Under the pieces are notes generated by a model. It ran no database searches. It had not been told where the DNA came from and saw only the letters and a list, made by a program, of their open reading frames with translations. From QQUD01 sp039029915 (lineage in GTDB: Bacteria > Chloroflexota > Anaerolineae > Promineifilales > Promineifilaceae): a stretch of 32,462 nt of DNA. The stretch lies in assembly GCA_039029915.1 (NCBI GenBank), contig JBCCFD010000030.1, positions 1-32,462 of the forward strand. Reading direction: 5' to 3'. Position numbers and translations under genes: made by a program. This document shows, piece after piece, positions 23,566 through 32,366 of the stretch; the stretch's first letter is position 1, and every line of letters begins with the position of its first letter.

Positions 23566-25281
23566 ATGAGCAATATCAAAACTGGTGGTCAAATTATTTG
23601 GGAAAGCTTAATTGCTGAGGACGTGGAAGTGGTTTTTGGGTTGCCCGGTGGTGCAATCCTGCCGGCTTACGACGATTTGGCAAAGTATGAATATCCAATC
23701 CATCATGTCCTTGTGACACATGAACAAGGTGCATCACACATGGCGGATGGCTATGCTAGAGCAACGGGTCGGGTGGGCGTCTGCATTGCCACATCCGGGC
23801 CGGGTGCAACCAATTTAATCACTGGGTTAGCAACTGCCTACATGGATTCAACGCCGATTGTAGCCATAACGGGACAAGTCCCAAACAGCCTATTAGGGCG
23901 TGATGGTTTTCAAGAATCTGATGTACAGGGTGTTAGCTTACCGGTCACCAAGCATAACTATCTCATTACTGACATTCGCGACTTAGCAATGGCTATAAAG
24001 GAAGCGTTCTATATCGCCAGCACGGGGCGACCAGGCCCCGTCTTAGTTGATGTTTGTAAAGACGTTCAACAAGCAACGATGGATTTTGAGTATCCAAAAT
24101 CGATTTATCTGCCTGGCTATAATCCAAATGTTAATGCACCAGATTCAGGTGATGTCACCCGAGCAGCTGAACTATTAAACAACGCAGAACGGCCGTTAAT
24201 CGTTTCAGGGCAAGGAGTCTCCATCGCTCGAGCCGAGAAAGAACTGCGAGAGCTAGCTGAAAAAGCGAATATCCCAGTGGCAACCAGCCTCTTAGGGATT
24301 GGCACCTTCCCCACAACACACCCACTCTCAATTAGCTGGGGCGGTATGCATGGAGAAGCTTACTGCAACTACGCCCTACAAGATTGCGATGTTCTATTCG
24401 CCATTGGTGCGCGCCTTGATGACCGGCTTACAGGGGCATTTGATACCTTTGCGCCAAAAGCAAAAATTATCCACGCTGACATTGACCCTGCAGAAATGGG
24501 GAAGAATCTAACGATAGATACCCCAGTTATTGGGGATGCTTTGCTTATTCTTCGTGAATTGGTTCCTCAGGTAGAAGCCAATGAACATCCGGCTTGGTTA
24601 GCCCAAATTCAAGAATGGAAGTCTGAAACAACTAACCGTGACATTCTTGAGCAAGAAACAGACGAGCTTGTGGCGCCTTACATCATGCGCGCACTTTGGC
24701 ACGAAACAGATGAGGGTGACGCGACAATCGTAACAGATGTGGGGCAGCATCAAATGTGGGAAGCACAATATTACAACCACACCAAGCCACGCAGTTTGCT
24801 AACCTCAGGTGGTTTAGGCACGATGGGATACGCTCTCCCTGCCGCTATTGGTGCACAAATGGGGTCCCCTGATGAAGAAATTTGGGTGGTGGCTGGTGAT
24901 GGTGGCTTTCAAATGACGATGGTCGAGCTATCAACGATCATGCAAGAAAATCTGCCCATCAAAATTGCCATCATTAACAACGGTTATTTAGGTATGGTGC
25001 GTCAATGGCAGGATGTGTTTTATAACAAACGTCACTCAGGCACACCGCTATTTAACCCTGACTTCATCAAATTAGCAGAAGCATACGGCATGGCCGCACG
25101 CCGTGTGACAAAGAAAGATGAAGCTATTGAAGCGATTAAAGAAGCTCAAAATTTTGATGGCCCCTTCTTGCTTGAATTTCAAGTTGAAGAATTTACCAAC
25201 GTTTACCCAATGGTTGCTCCAGGTAAAAGCAACGCGGACATGATTCGACGTCCTGCAGAAGCCACATCAGAAGGAAACTAA
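23566..25281 (+). CDS. ilvB: Acetolactate synthase, large (catalytic) subunit
   Basis: Predicted 571-residue ThDP/FAD enzyme joining two pyruvates to acetolactate (valine, leucine) or pyruvate and 2-oxobutyrate to acetohydroxybutyrate (isoleucine). The ATG at 23566 follows AAGGAGATCTC; an upstream in-frame TTG is not used. Features: catalytic Glu in THEQGASHMADGYARATG at about 47-64, GPGATNLITGLATAYMDSTP, the central FAD domain, and the ThDP motif GDGGFQ...INNGYLGMVRQWQ at about 446-484. Length is typical. The ilvN start follows after a single base. Expression is probably governed by the leader at 23122-23266. Confidence 0.96.
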   Translation: MSNIKTGGQIIWESLIAEDVEVVFGLPGGAILPAYDDLAKYEYPIHHVLVTHEQGASHMADGYARATGRVGVCIATSGPGATNLITGLATAYMDSTPIVAITGQVPNSLLGRDGFQESDVQGVSLPVTKHNYLITDIRDLAMAIKEAFYIASTGRPGPVLVDVCKDVQQATMDFEYPKSIYLPGYNPNVNAPDSGDVTRAAELLNNAERPLIVSGQGVSIARAEKELRELAEKANIPVATSLLGIGTFPTTHPLSISWGGMHGEAYCNYALQDCDVLFAIGARLDDRLTGAFDTFAPKAKIIHADIDPAEMGKNLTIDTPVIGDALLILRELVPQVEANEHPAWLAQIQEWKSETTNRDILEQETDELVAPYIMRALWHETDEGDATIVTDVGQHQMWEAQYYNHTKPRSLLTSGGLGTMGYALPAAIGAQMGSPDEEIWVVAGDGGFQMTMVELSTIMQENLPIKIAIINNGYLGMVRQWQDVFYNKRHSGTPLFNPDFIKLAEAYGMAARRVTKKDEAIEAIKEAQNFDGPFLLEFQVEEFTNVYPMVAPGKSNADMIRRPAEATSEGN

Positions 25282-25282
25282 A

Positions 25283-25834
25283 ATGAGTGCGCATATGAAT
25301 AATAAACAACACACGATGATTGCCTGGATGGAAGATAAGCCTGGTGTTTTAAATCGGGTAGCTGGGCTATTTCGCAGACGCAACTTTAATATCGAAAGCT
25401 TAACTGTTGGACACAGCGAAACCCCCGGCATCAGCCGCATGACGTTTGTTGCCAATGGTAGCGATCGGGATATGAAGCAGATCAAGACCCAGCTTGATAA
25501 ATTAATTAATGTCACCGAAGTAGAAGACGTCACAAACAGCGATCCTATTTCACGAGAGCTTGCCCTTATAAAAGTAAAAGCAAATTCTGAGACGCGAACT
25601 GAGGTGATGCAAATCACCGAAATTTTTCGCGGCCATATTATTCATGTTGATATGGAATCGGTAATTATTCAAATTGTGGGTAAGGTTGCTCAAATCAACT
25701 CGCTCCTGCAATTACTCAATAATTTTGGCATCTTAGAAATGGTAAGAACGGGGCGAATTGCAATGGTTCGCGATCAGGATCATTCACAATTGAGCAAAAC
25801 GGCCGTTTCTGCTCATCAAAATGGACATCAATAG
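25283..25834 (+). CDS. ilvN: Acetolactate synthase, small (regulatory) subunit
   Basis: Predicted 183-residue regulatory subunit that activates the large subunit and gives valine feedback inhibition. The ACT domain at about 10-85 shows MIAWMEDKPGVLNRVAGLF and FNIESLTVGHSETPGISRMT; a C-terminal ACT-like half follows at about 88-165. AGAAGGA inside the ilvB end serves as ribosome binding site. The tail after about residue 165 is polar. One ACGGCCGT copy lies near the 3' end. It is co-transcribed with ilvB (1-base gap) and ilvC (36-base gap). Confidence 0.94.
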   Translation: MSAHMNNKQHTMIAWMEDKPGVLNRVAGLFRRRNFNIESLTVGHSETPGISRMTFVANGSDRDMKQIKTQLDKLINVTEVEDVTNSDPISRELALIKVKANSETRTEVMQITEIFRGHIIHVDMESVIIQIVGKVAQINSLLQLLNNFGILEMVRTGRIAMVRDQDHSQLSKTAVSAHQNGHQ

Positions 25835-25870
25835 TAGAAAGCTAATCAGCTGAATAAAAAAGAGGAGATT

Positions 25871-26875
25871 ATGGCAAACATTTATTATGACAAAGACGCA
25901 GACATGGGGCTGCTAGAGGGTAAAAAGATAGCGGTTCTAGGCTTTGGTAGCCAAGGGCACGCTCACTCAATGAATCTAAAAGACTCTGGGGCGGATGTTA
26001 TCGTTGGCCTGTATGAAGGCAGTTCATCAAAGGCCAAAGCTGAGGAAGCCGGCCTAACCGTGATGGAAACAGGTGCCGCCTGCGCTGCTGCTGATGTCAT
26101 TATGGTGCTCGTACCTGACACAAAGCAAGGCAAAATCTACCAAGAATCAATCAAGCCAAATTTAACTGCTGGTAAAACCCTAATGTTTAGCCACGGTTTC
26201 AACATCCGCTTTGGGCAAATTGTGCCCCCAGAAAACGTTGATGTCAGTATGGTCGCCCCTAAAGCACCAGGGCATCGCGTTCGCGAAGTGTTTGTAGATG
26301 GTGTTGGCACACCAGGATTGGTGGCGATTCAACAAGACGCCACGGGAAACGCAATGCCGTTTGCCTTAGCGTATGCCAAAGCGATTGGCTGCACACGAGC
26401 CGGCGTCATTGAAACCACGTTCACCGAAGAAACCGAAACTGACCTTTTTGGTGAGCAGGTCGTTTTGTGCGGTGGCGTCAGCGAATTAGTAAACAGCGCA
26501 TTTAACACACTCGTTGAAGCTGGCTACCAGCCAGAAATCGCCTACTTTGAATGCCTGCATGAGCTGAAACTTATTGTTGACCTGATGTATCAAGGTGGCT
26601 TGGCCTATATGCGTTACAGCGTGAGCGACACAGCCGAATATGGCGACTACATTGGTGGCCCGCAAATCATCACTGACGAAACGCGCGCTACCATGAAGAA
26701 AATGCTCAACGATATCAAAACTGGCTCTTTTGCAGAAGAGTGGATTGATGAAAATGCAACGGGTCGTGAGGGCTTCAATGCCATGCGTGCCAAAGCTCGC
26801 GGCAGCAAGATTGAAGCAGTCGGTAAAGACCTACGCGCCATGATGCCGTGGTTGAATCCAAAAGAGATTGAATAA
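25871..26875 (+). CDS. ilvC: Ketol-acid reductoisomerase, class I
   Basis: Predicted 334-residue enzyme that turns acetolactate into 2,3-dihydroxyisovalerate, using Mg and NAD(P)H. The Rossmann motif GFGSQGHAHSMNLKDSG is at about 24-40; the cofactor loop GLYEGSSSKAKAEE follows, its serines fitting NADPH phosphate binding. The all-alpha knotted domain carries TEETETDLFGEQVVLCGG at about 191-208 and CLHELKLIVDLMYQGG at about 227-242 with the metal-binding Asp/Glu residues. Length is that of the short class I form. An AGAGGAGATT ribosome binding site is present. No ACGGCCGT copies lie in this gene. Confidence 0.96.
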   Translation: MANIYYDKDADMGLLEGKKIAVLGFGSQGHAHSMNLKDSGADVIVGLYEGSSSKAKAEEAGLTVMETGAACAAADVIMVLVPDTKQGKIYQESIKPNLTAGKTLMFSHGFNIRFGQIVPPENVDVSMVAPKAPGHRVREVFVDGVGTPGLVAIQQDATGNAMPFALAYAKAIGCTRAGVIETTFTEETETDLFGEQVVLCGGVSELVNSAFNTLVEAGYQPEIAYFECLHELKLIVDLMYQGGLAYMRYSVSDTAEYGDYIGGPQIITDETRATMKKMLNDIKTGSFAEEWIDENATGREGFNAMRAKARGSKIEAVGKDLRAMMPWLNPKEIE

Positions 26876-26880
26876 AACAA

Positions 26881-26947
26881 GTGTCTAGTGACAAGTATCA
26901 GATTTCAAGATAAGACAGCCTGCTACTTGTCACCTTATAACTGACAC
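26881..26947. repeat. Inverted word repeat between ilvC and leuA
   Basis: GTGACAAGTA (26888-26897) pairs perfectly with TACTTGTCAC (26924-26933), and outside it GTGTC (26881-26885) pairs with GACAC (26943-26947). The words AGTGACA/TGACACTT recall the tract before pdhA. It fills nearly the whole 94-base gap inside an operon, so it may affect mRNA stability or partial ending between ilvC and leuA. Confidence 0.6.
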
Positions 26948-26969
26948 TTAAATTAAGGAGATATGAACA

Positions 26970-28613
26970 ATGGACGGAGATAGTGTTGCAAAGAAAGATC
27001 AAATTATCATTTTCGATACCACATTACGCGACGGTGAACAGTCACCTGGTGCTACCCTTAATGTGCATGAAAAACTTGAAATTGCTAGACAACTATCCCG
27101 TCTAGGTGTTGATATTTGCGAAGCAGGTTTTCCCATTGCTTCTCCCGGGGACTTTGATGCAGTACGCCAAATTGCTGAAGAGATTGGCCCCCTCACCGAA
27201 GGCCGAAAAGACGGCGTGCCCATGACTATTGCCGGTCTAGCCCGTGCCAACAAAGAAGATATTCAACGCGCCTACGATGCAGTGAAGGCCGCCCCTAAAC
27301 ATCGCATTCATACCTTTTTGGCCACCAGTGATATCCATCTCGATCACAAGCTCAAAATCGACCGTGAAGAATGTATCGACCAAGTCATTGAAGCGGTCAC
27401 CTTTGCAAAATCACTCTGCGATGATATCGAATTTTCACCGGAAGATGCGGGCCGATCTGATCCTGATTTCTTGGTACAGGTGTTAGGGGAAGCAATCAAA
27501 GCTGGCGCAACCACCCTCAATATTCCAGACACGGTTGGGTACACCACCCCAGAAGAATTTGGCAGATTGATTAACTATTTAATTGCAAACACACCTGGGT
27601 CTGACAAAGTTATTTGGTCAACACACTGTCACAATGATTTAGGCTTAGCCACAGCCAACACGCTAGCTGGCGTTGAAGCAGGTGCCCGTCAAGTTGAGGT
27701 GACTATCAATGGTATTGGTGAACGTGCAGGTAACACCTCACTTGAAGAGGTTGTGATGGCTGTTTCAACTCGGCCGCAGCATTTTGACGTCGAAACAAAA
27801 ATCGATACGACTCAAATTACCCGTACGAGCCGTATGGTCAGCTCTTACACAGGCATGATTGTGCAACCAAACAAAGCAATCGTGGGTGCTAACGCTTTTG
27901 CGCATGAGTCTGGCATTCATCAAGATGGGATGCTCAAAAATAACTTAACGTATGAAATTATGCGGCCTGAGACCGTTGGCTTGAATGCATCAAAGCTTGT
28001 CATGGGCAAGCTGTCTGGTCGCTCAGGGTTCCGGGCCCGTCTTGAGCAAATGGGGTATGACAATCTTTCAAAAGAGGACCTGAATGCCGCCTTCGAACGA
28101 TTCAAGCGATTGGCAGACAAAAAGAAAGTGGTTACCGACGTGGATATCGAGACCATTATTGCCGATGAGATTTATCAGCCACCCGAAATCTGGAAGCTGA
28201 ATCACATTCAAGTGTCATGCGGCGATCATAGCATACCAACCGCATCAGTTAGCCTAACTGGCCCAGATAAAATTGAATACAAGGATGCTGCATTGGGTAG
28301 TGGACCAGTTGATGCTGTTTATCAAGCAATCAATCGGATTATTGGTGTTAAAAATCGCCTGACGGAATTTAGTATCAATGCAGTAACTGGCGGAATGGAC
28401 GCCCAAGCTGAAACAACGATTCGGATTCAATCGCTTAATGATGAAGACCGCACCAGCTTTAATCCGCAAACGGGTGAAGCGTTTGATCGTACGTTCAGCG
28501 GTCACGGGGCAAGTACAGACATTGTTGTATCCAGTGCACGCGCATATTTGAGCGCTTTAAATAAACTGCTGGCAGCAAGAGAAGAATCAGCGAGCGTAGT
28601 AAATATTAATTAG
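26970..28613 (+). CDS. leuA: 2-isopropylmalate synthase
   Basis: Predicted 547-residue enzyme joining acetyl-CoA and 2-oxoisovalerate, the first committed step to leucine. TIM-barrel signature DTTLRDGEQSPGATLNVHEK at about 16-35, STHCHNDLGLATANTLAG at about 217-234 with the metal-binding His pair, and NGIGERAGNTSLEEVVMA. The C-terminal LeuA regulatory (leucine feedback) domain spans about 405-535. AAGGAG precedes the ATG by nine bases. The length fits the leucine-sensitive long form. It supports a joined ilv-leu operon. Confidence 0.95.
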   Translation: MDGDSVAKKDQIIIFDTTLRDGEQSPGATLNVHEKLEIARQLSRLGVDICEAGFPIASPGDFDAVRQIAEEIGPLTEGRKDGVPMTIAGLARANKEDIQRAYDAVKAAPKHRIHTFLATSDIHLDHKLKIDREECIDQVIEAVTFAKSLCDDIEFSPEDAGRSDPDFLVQVLGEAIKAGATTLNIPDTVGYTTPEEFGRLINYLIANTPGSDKVIWSTHCHNDLGLATANTLAGVEAGARQVEVTINGIGERAGNTSLEEVVMAVSTRPQHFDVETKIDTTQITRTSRMVSSYTGMIVQPNKAIVGANAFAHESGIHQDGMLKNNLTYEIMRPETVGLNASKLVMGKLSGRSGFRARLEQMGYDNLSKEDLNAAFERFKRLADKKKVVTDVDIETIIADEIYQPPEIWKLNHIQVSCGDHSIPTASVSLTGPDKIEYKDAALGSGPVDAVYQAINRIIGVKNRLTEFSINAVTGGMDAQAETTIRIQSLNDEDRTSFNPQTGEAFDRTFSGHGASTDIVVSSARAYLSALNKLLAAREESASVVNIN

Positions 28614-28644
28614 GGAAATAGTTGACCGGTTAATTAGTAGAAAA

Positions 28645-29199
28645 ATGGCTAAATTTTTTGATCACATCAACGATAAAATAAAAAAGTTTATTAGTGAGCA
28701 GCACATTTTCTTTGTGTCGACAGCGCCGGACAACGGCCGTATTAATCTCTCGCCAAAAGGGATGGACAGCTTTCGCGTGCTTGGAGATAACAAGGTCGCC
28801 TTTTTGAACGTGACCGGGAGCGGCAATGAAACGGCCGCCCATCTTGTGCAAAACAGCCGCATGACCATCATGTTCTGCAGCTTTACGGCTTCTCCGCTTA
28901 TTTTGCGGCTTTATGGGCAGGGCCAAGCCATTCACGACTACGACGCTAATTGGGATGAGATGCTGGCGTTGTTCCCCCCCATCATTGGGGCAAGACAGGT
29001 GATTGTTTGTGACGTTGAATCTGTTCAAACGTCGTGCGGTTATGCCGTGCCGCGTATGGATTTTCGCGAAGAGCGTCAAACGCTTATCAAGTGGACAGAA
29101 GCGAAAAGCGATGACCAACTTCAAATCTACTGGGAACAGAAGAACGTGACGAGTATTGATGGTGACCCAACCTTTTTATTGGAAAAACGAAGCGAATGA
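28645..29199 (+). CDS. Pyridoxamine 5'-phosphate oxidase-like flavin-binding protein
   Basis: Predicted 184-residue protein with a split-barrel flavin-binding fold of the PNPOx-like group: FFVSTAPDNGRINLSPKG at about 23-40, VAFLNVTGSGNETAAHLVQN at about 51-70, then MTIMFCSF and LRLYGQGQAI. True pyridoxamine oxidase C-terminal motifs are absent, so a flavin- or F420-type oxidoreductase is more likely; the substrate is unknown. It overlaps the next gene by four bases (ATGA). It sits inside a leucine operon where no such gene is needed for the pathway. Confidence 0.8.
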   Translation: MAKFFDHINDKIKKFISEQHIFFVSTAPDNGRINLSPKGMDSFRVLGDNKVAFLNVTGSGNETAAHLVQNSRMTIMFCSFTASPLILRLYGQGQAIHDYDANWDEMLALFPPIIGARQVIVCDVESVQTSCGYAVPRMDFREERQTLIKWTEAKSDDQLQIYWEQKNVTSIDGDPTFLLEKRSE

Positions 29200-29951
29200 A
29201 CGTATCTGTAGATGAGATGACCGGCCTCTTGGCTGATGCAAAAAAAAACATCCATAGCTTTGATACTGTGCTGACTCGCTTTGAAAAGACGAACACAAAA
29301 AATTACGGCCGTACTATGCCCAGATGGGTCCCAGACTATGAAGAAACTCTACAGCTAATTAGTGATACCCTAACAATTTACATTCCCGAAAATGCCAACC
29401 TGGCGGATTTGGGTGCAGGCACAGGGCGAGCATCTAAAAGATTGCTAGCTGATTTCCCTGCGGTTTCGATAAACTTGGTAGATTATTCAGCCAACATGCT
29501 TTCTGAATGTGAACAAACGTTGGCAGAATTTAACGGCCGTTACAAAACAACCGTAGCTAACTTATTTGATTCTGATTTCACAGTTGGGCAAGGTGAATAT
29601 CACGCCACTGTATCCACCTTTGCAATTTGCCATGGTCGGCGCAAAGAACAATATCTCAAACTCTATCAAACAATTTTTAAGGGTCTAAAACCAGGTGGAT
29701 GCTTTATCTGTTTTGACCATATTGCTGGGGCAACCGATCAACTTACCGCGTTGAATATGATGAATTGGCACAATTTTTTAGCCCCTGAATTTGATCATGC
29801 CACTCGCCAAGAAATTGTAGGCTCAACCTATGAAGAAGACACGCCCCTGTCGTTTACAACCCACGCAAATCTTCTGCAGCAGGCAGGATTTACGGCAGTT
29901 GATCTTCTGTGGAAGAAGCAAATTTTTGGCATTTACATTGGCATTTTGTGA
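29196..29951 (+). CDS. Class I SAM-dependent methyltransferase
   Basis: Predicted 251-residue methyltransferase. Motif I is LADLGAGTGRASKRLL at about 69-84, motif II acidic NLVDYSANML at about 95-104, and later a motif GLKPGGCFICFDHIAG at about 163-178. The N-terminal 60 residues are helical. It overlaps the preceding PNPOx-like gene by four bases, so the two are translated together. Substrate is unknown. It shares layout and end pattern (IFGIYIGIL against VFELAVFGGIK) with the next gene, suggesting an old duplication. Confidence 0.85.
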   Translation: MNVSVDEMTGLLADAKKNIHSFDTVLTRFEKTNTKNYGRTMPRWVPDYEETLQLISDTLTIYIPENANLADLGAGTGRASKRLLADFPAVSINLVDYSANMLSECEQTLAEFNGRYKTTVANLFDSDFTVGQGEYHATVSTFAICHGRRKEQYLKLYQTIFKGLKPGGCFICFDHIAGATDQLTALNMMNWHNFLAPEFDHATRQEIVGSTYEEDTPLSFTTHANLLQQAGFTAVDLLWKKQIFGIYIGIL

Positions 29952-30025
29952 AATTTGTATAAGTAGAGTGCAATGCGATCTTGTCCGCCTGACAATGTAT
30001 TGGGCACAAAAGTAGGATAAACGGA

Positions 30026-30775
30026 ATGAGCATTGATGACAAAGTTTGGCAACGCGCAGACTTATCAAATACCTATTTAGAAGGCGTCCGGGGTGCAATC
30101 CCCTTAGCACATGAACAAATCGATATCATGCTGCGCTTAATTAAAGCAGCACAGCCATCCCCAAAGATCATTCTGGATTTAGGGTGCGGGGATGGCATCT
30201 TGGGCCACAACATTCTAAAGCAGTTTCCTGAAACAACGGCCGTATTTGTAGACTTTTCCGAAACAATGCTTAACGCTGCCAAACAGAGAAACAGTTGCTT
30301 TGCCAACACACTTTTTTTAGAGATAGATTATGGAGATGCAAATTGGGTTTCACAGCTCAATAGCCATTTTCAAGCAGAACCCAATTTTTCTGCGGTCGTT
30401 TCAGGTTTTTCGATACATCATCAACCTGATCTTAGGAAAAAGAAGATTTACAAAGAGATTTTTGATTCTTTGGCATCGGGGGGCATCTTTATTAATATCG
30501 AGCACGTAGCCTCACCCACCCAATGGATAGAATCACAGTTTGAATCCTTATTTATTGATTCTCTCTTTGCTTACCAACAAAATATGAGTCATACACAAAG
30601 TCGGGCAGATGTTGCAACGGAGTTTTACAATCGGCCTGATAAGCAAGCGAACATTCTGGCGTCAGTCACCGATCAGTGTCGATGGCTACACGACATCGGA
30701 TATGACCAAGTTGACACCTATCTAAAAGTTTTTGAATTAGCTGTATTCGGCGGCATAAAACCGAATGATGATTAG
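30026..30775 (+). CDS. Class I SAM-dependent methyltransferase, second in tandem
   Basis: Predicted 249-residue methyltransferase with motif I ILDLGCGDGILGHNIL at about 49-64, acidic residue in VFVDFSETML at about 74-83, and GGIFINIEHVASPTQWI at about 153-169. It resembles trans-aconitate-type and other small-molecule methyltransferases, but the substrate is unknown. AGGA lies before the ATG. The 74-base gap from the preceding methyltransferase holds nothing else I recognise. Confidence 0.85.
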   Translation: MSIDDKVWQRADLSNTYLEGVRGAIPLAHEQIDIMLRLIKAAQPSPKIILDLGCGDGILGHNILKQFPETTAVFVDFSETMLNAAKQRNSCFANTLFLEIDYGDANWVSQLNSHFQAEPNFSAVVSGFSIHHQPDLRKKKIYKEIFDSLASGGIFINIEHVASPTQWIESQFESLFIDSLFAYQQNMSHTQSRADVATEFYNRPDKQANILASVTDQCRWLHDIGYDQVDTYLKVFELAVFGGIKPNDD

Positions 30776-30930
30776 TATTGATCGAGTTGGATTATGGTGA
30801 TCTCATCCAGAGTGATAAGTAATAGACGATTAGTGACTTATAAAACCTATTCCTTAATTACCAGTGAGGCATGACGAGTGACTCTCAAAAACACCAAACC
30901 AACAATAGCACCAACTAAAAGTAGGAAAAT
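30776..30930. repeat. Short-word tract before leuC
   Basis: Words AGTGATAAGTAAT, GATTAGTGACTTAT and GACGAGTGACTC (about 30814-30883) repeat an AGTGAC theme without a clean hairpin. It is the same style of intergenic sequence as between ilvC and leuA. The leuC ribosome binding site (AGTAGGAAAAT) follows. Confidence 0.4.
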
Positions 30931-32334
30931 ATGAGCACACCGAAAACAATTATTGATAAGATTTGGGAAAATCATGTCGTTGTAGATGAACCAGGTAGTC
31001 CTGCCGTTCTATACATTGATCTTCACCTCATTCACGAGGTGACATCACCACAGGCCTTCTCCGGATTGCGGGAGCGCGGTCTGAAAGTGAAACGGCCGTC
31101 TCAGACGGTTGCCACTATGGATCATAGCATCCCAACAACTCCGCTAGACGTCCCCATTGCAGATGCCATTGCCGCTAAGCAAATTGAAACGATGGAGAAA
31201 AACTGCAAAGATTTTGGCATCATTTTGCACGGGATGCACAGCCCAAATCGCGGCATTGTCCACGTCATTGGCCCTGAGCTGGGACTAACTCAACCGGGCA
31301 TGACTATCGTGTGTGGCGATAGCCATACGGCTACCCACGGGGCTTTTGGCGCACTGGCCTTTGGCATTGGTACAAGTGAGGTTGAGCACGTTCTTGCCAC
31401 ACAATGCCTGTTGCAGCGTAAACCAAAAACGTATGCCGTCAATGTCAACGGCCGTTTACCAGAAGGATGTGCTTCCAAAGACATTATTTTAGCCCTGCTG
31501 GCCGAAATCGGTGTTGGGGGCGGGACAGGGCACGTCTTTGAATATCGCGGGGAAGGCATCATGAGCCTCACCATGGAACAGCGCATGACCATCTGCAACA
31601 TGAGCATTGAAGGTGGCGCTCGAGCTGGCTTGGTCGCCCCCGATGACACAACGATTGAGTATATTGCAGGTCGTCAATTTGCTCCTAAAGGGGAAGCGTG
31701 GGAAACGGCCGTTGCTAAATGGCGTCAGCTTCCTTCAGATGAGGGCGCAACTTACGACAAATCAATCGACATCGACGCATCAGTTCTTGAGCCCATGATC
31801 ACCTACGGCACAAATCCCGGTCTTGGCATGAAAATCACAGATGCCATTCCAGACCCGATGAGCGTGGCGGATATCAGTGAGCGAAACACGATTGCGAAGG
31901 CCCTCAATTATATGGACCTGCAACCGGGGCAACAGCTGATTGGGCAACCTGTCGACGTAGTCTTTATCGGAAGCTGTACCAATTCTCGAATTTCTGATCT
32001 GCGCCAGGCAGCTGAGGTGATGAAAGGGCGCAAAGTGAGTGAAGATGTGCGCGTGATGGTGGTGCCCGGCTCTCAAGATGTCAAAAAACAAGCGGAACAA
32101 GAAGGTCTTGCTGAAATTTTTAAAGATGCAGGCGCAGAATGGCGTGAAGCAGGTTGCTCGATGTGCATCGCTATGAATGGCGACCAGCTCCAACCGGGCC
32201 AGTATGCCGTTAGCACCAGCAATCGCAACTTTGAAGGTCGCCAAGGCAAAGGTGGGCGTACTTTCTTAGCCAGCCCCCTCACGGCAGCAGCAACGGCCGT
32301 AATGGGCAAGGTGACAGACGTTAGAACACTATAA
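30931..32334 (+). CDS. leuC: 3-isopropylmalate dehydratase, large subunit
   Basis: Predicted 467-residue aconitase-family subunit that isomerises 2- to 3-isopropylmalate with a 4Fe-4S cluster. The cluster ligands are visible: Cys349 in GSCTNSRI, and Cys409 and Cys412 in CSMC. Other marks: DLHLIHEVTSPQAFSGLR at about 30-47, CGDSHTATHGAFGALAFG at about 128-145, and GNRNFEGR-like SNRNFEGRQG near the end. Length is typical. It works with LeuD, which follows after 32 bases. Four ACGGCCGT copies lie in it. Confidence 0.96.
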   Translation: MSTPKTIIDKIWENHVVVDEPGSPAVLYIDLHLIHEVTSPQAFSGLRERGLKVKRPSQTVATMDHSIPTTPLDVPIADAIAAKQIETMEKNCKDFGIILHGMHSPNRGIVHVIGPELGLTQPGMTIVCGDSHTATHGAFGALAFGIGTSEVEHVLATQCLLQRKPKTYAVNVNGRLPEGCASKDIILALLAEIGVGGGTGHVFEYRGEGIMSLTMEQRMTICNMSIEGGARAGLVAPDDTTIEYIAGRQFAPKGEAWETAVAKWRQLPSDEGATYDKSIDIDASVLEPMITYGTNPGLGMKITDAIPDPMSVADISERNTIAKALNYMDLQPGQQLIGQPVDVVFIGSCTNSRISDLRQAAEVMKGRKVSEDVRVMVVPGSQDVKKQAEQEGLAEIFKDAGAEWREAGCSMCIAMNGDQLQPGQYAVSTSNRNFEGRQGKGGRTFLASPLTAAATAVMGKVTDVRTL

Positions 32335-32366
32335 AACACCTGAAACTATTTTCCACCGGAGGTAAA

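Larger units (their letters stand above)
331..32300. repeat. Dispersed palindrome ACGGCCGT, 34 copies
   Basis: Start positions of perfect copies found by reading: 331, 484, 1051, 2144, 3371, 4598, 5979, 6538, 6811, 7615, 8119, 10147, 10552, 10816, 10885, 13266, 13336, 13594, 13998, 14916, 16736, 19315, 20209, 21185, 24189, 25799, 28733, 29305, 29533, 30236, 31092, 31448, 31705, 32293. In 27 of 34 the preceding base is A. In coding regions it appears in all frames, giving T-A-V, N-G-R or R-P residues. Copies at 3371 and 13998 are intergenic. Confidence 0.9.

Noticed and set aside
28630..29124. 164-codon open frame on the minus strand over the PNPOx-like gene
   Set aside because: It is antisense to a well supported gene that fits a known fold, and its own product has no recognisable features.
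31780..32244. 154-codon open frame on the minus strand over leuC
   Set aside because: Mirror frame of a highly conserved gene; no ribosome binding site or family resemblance.
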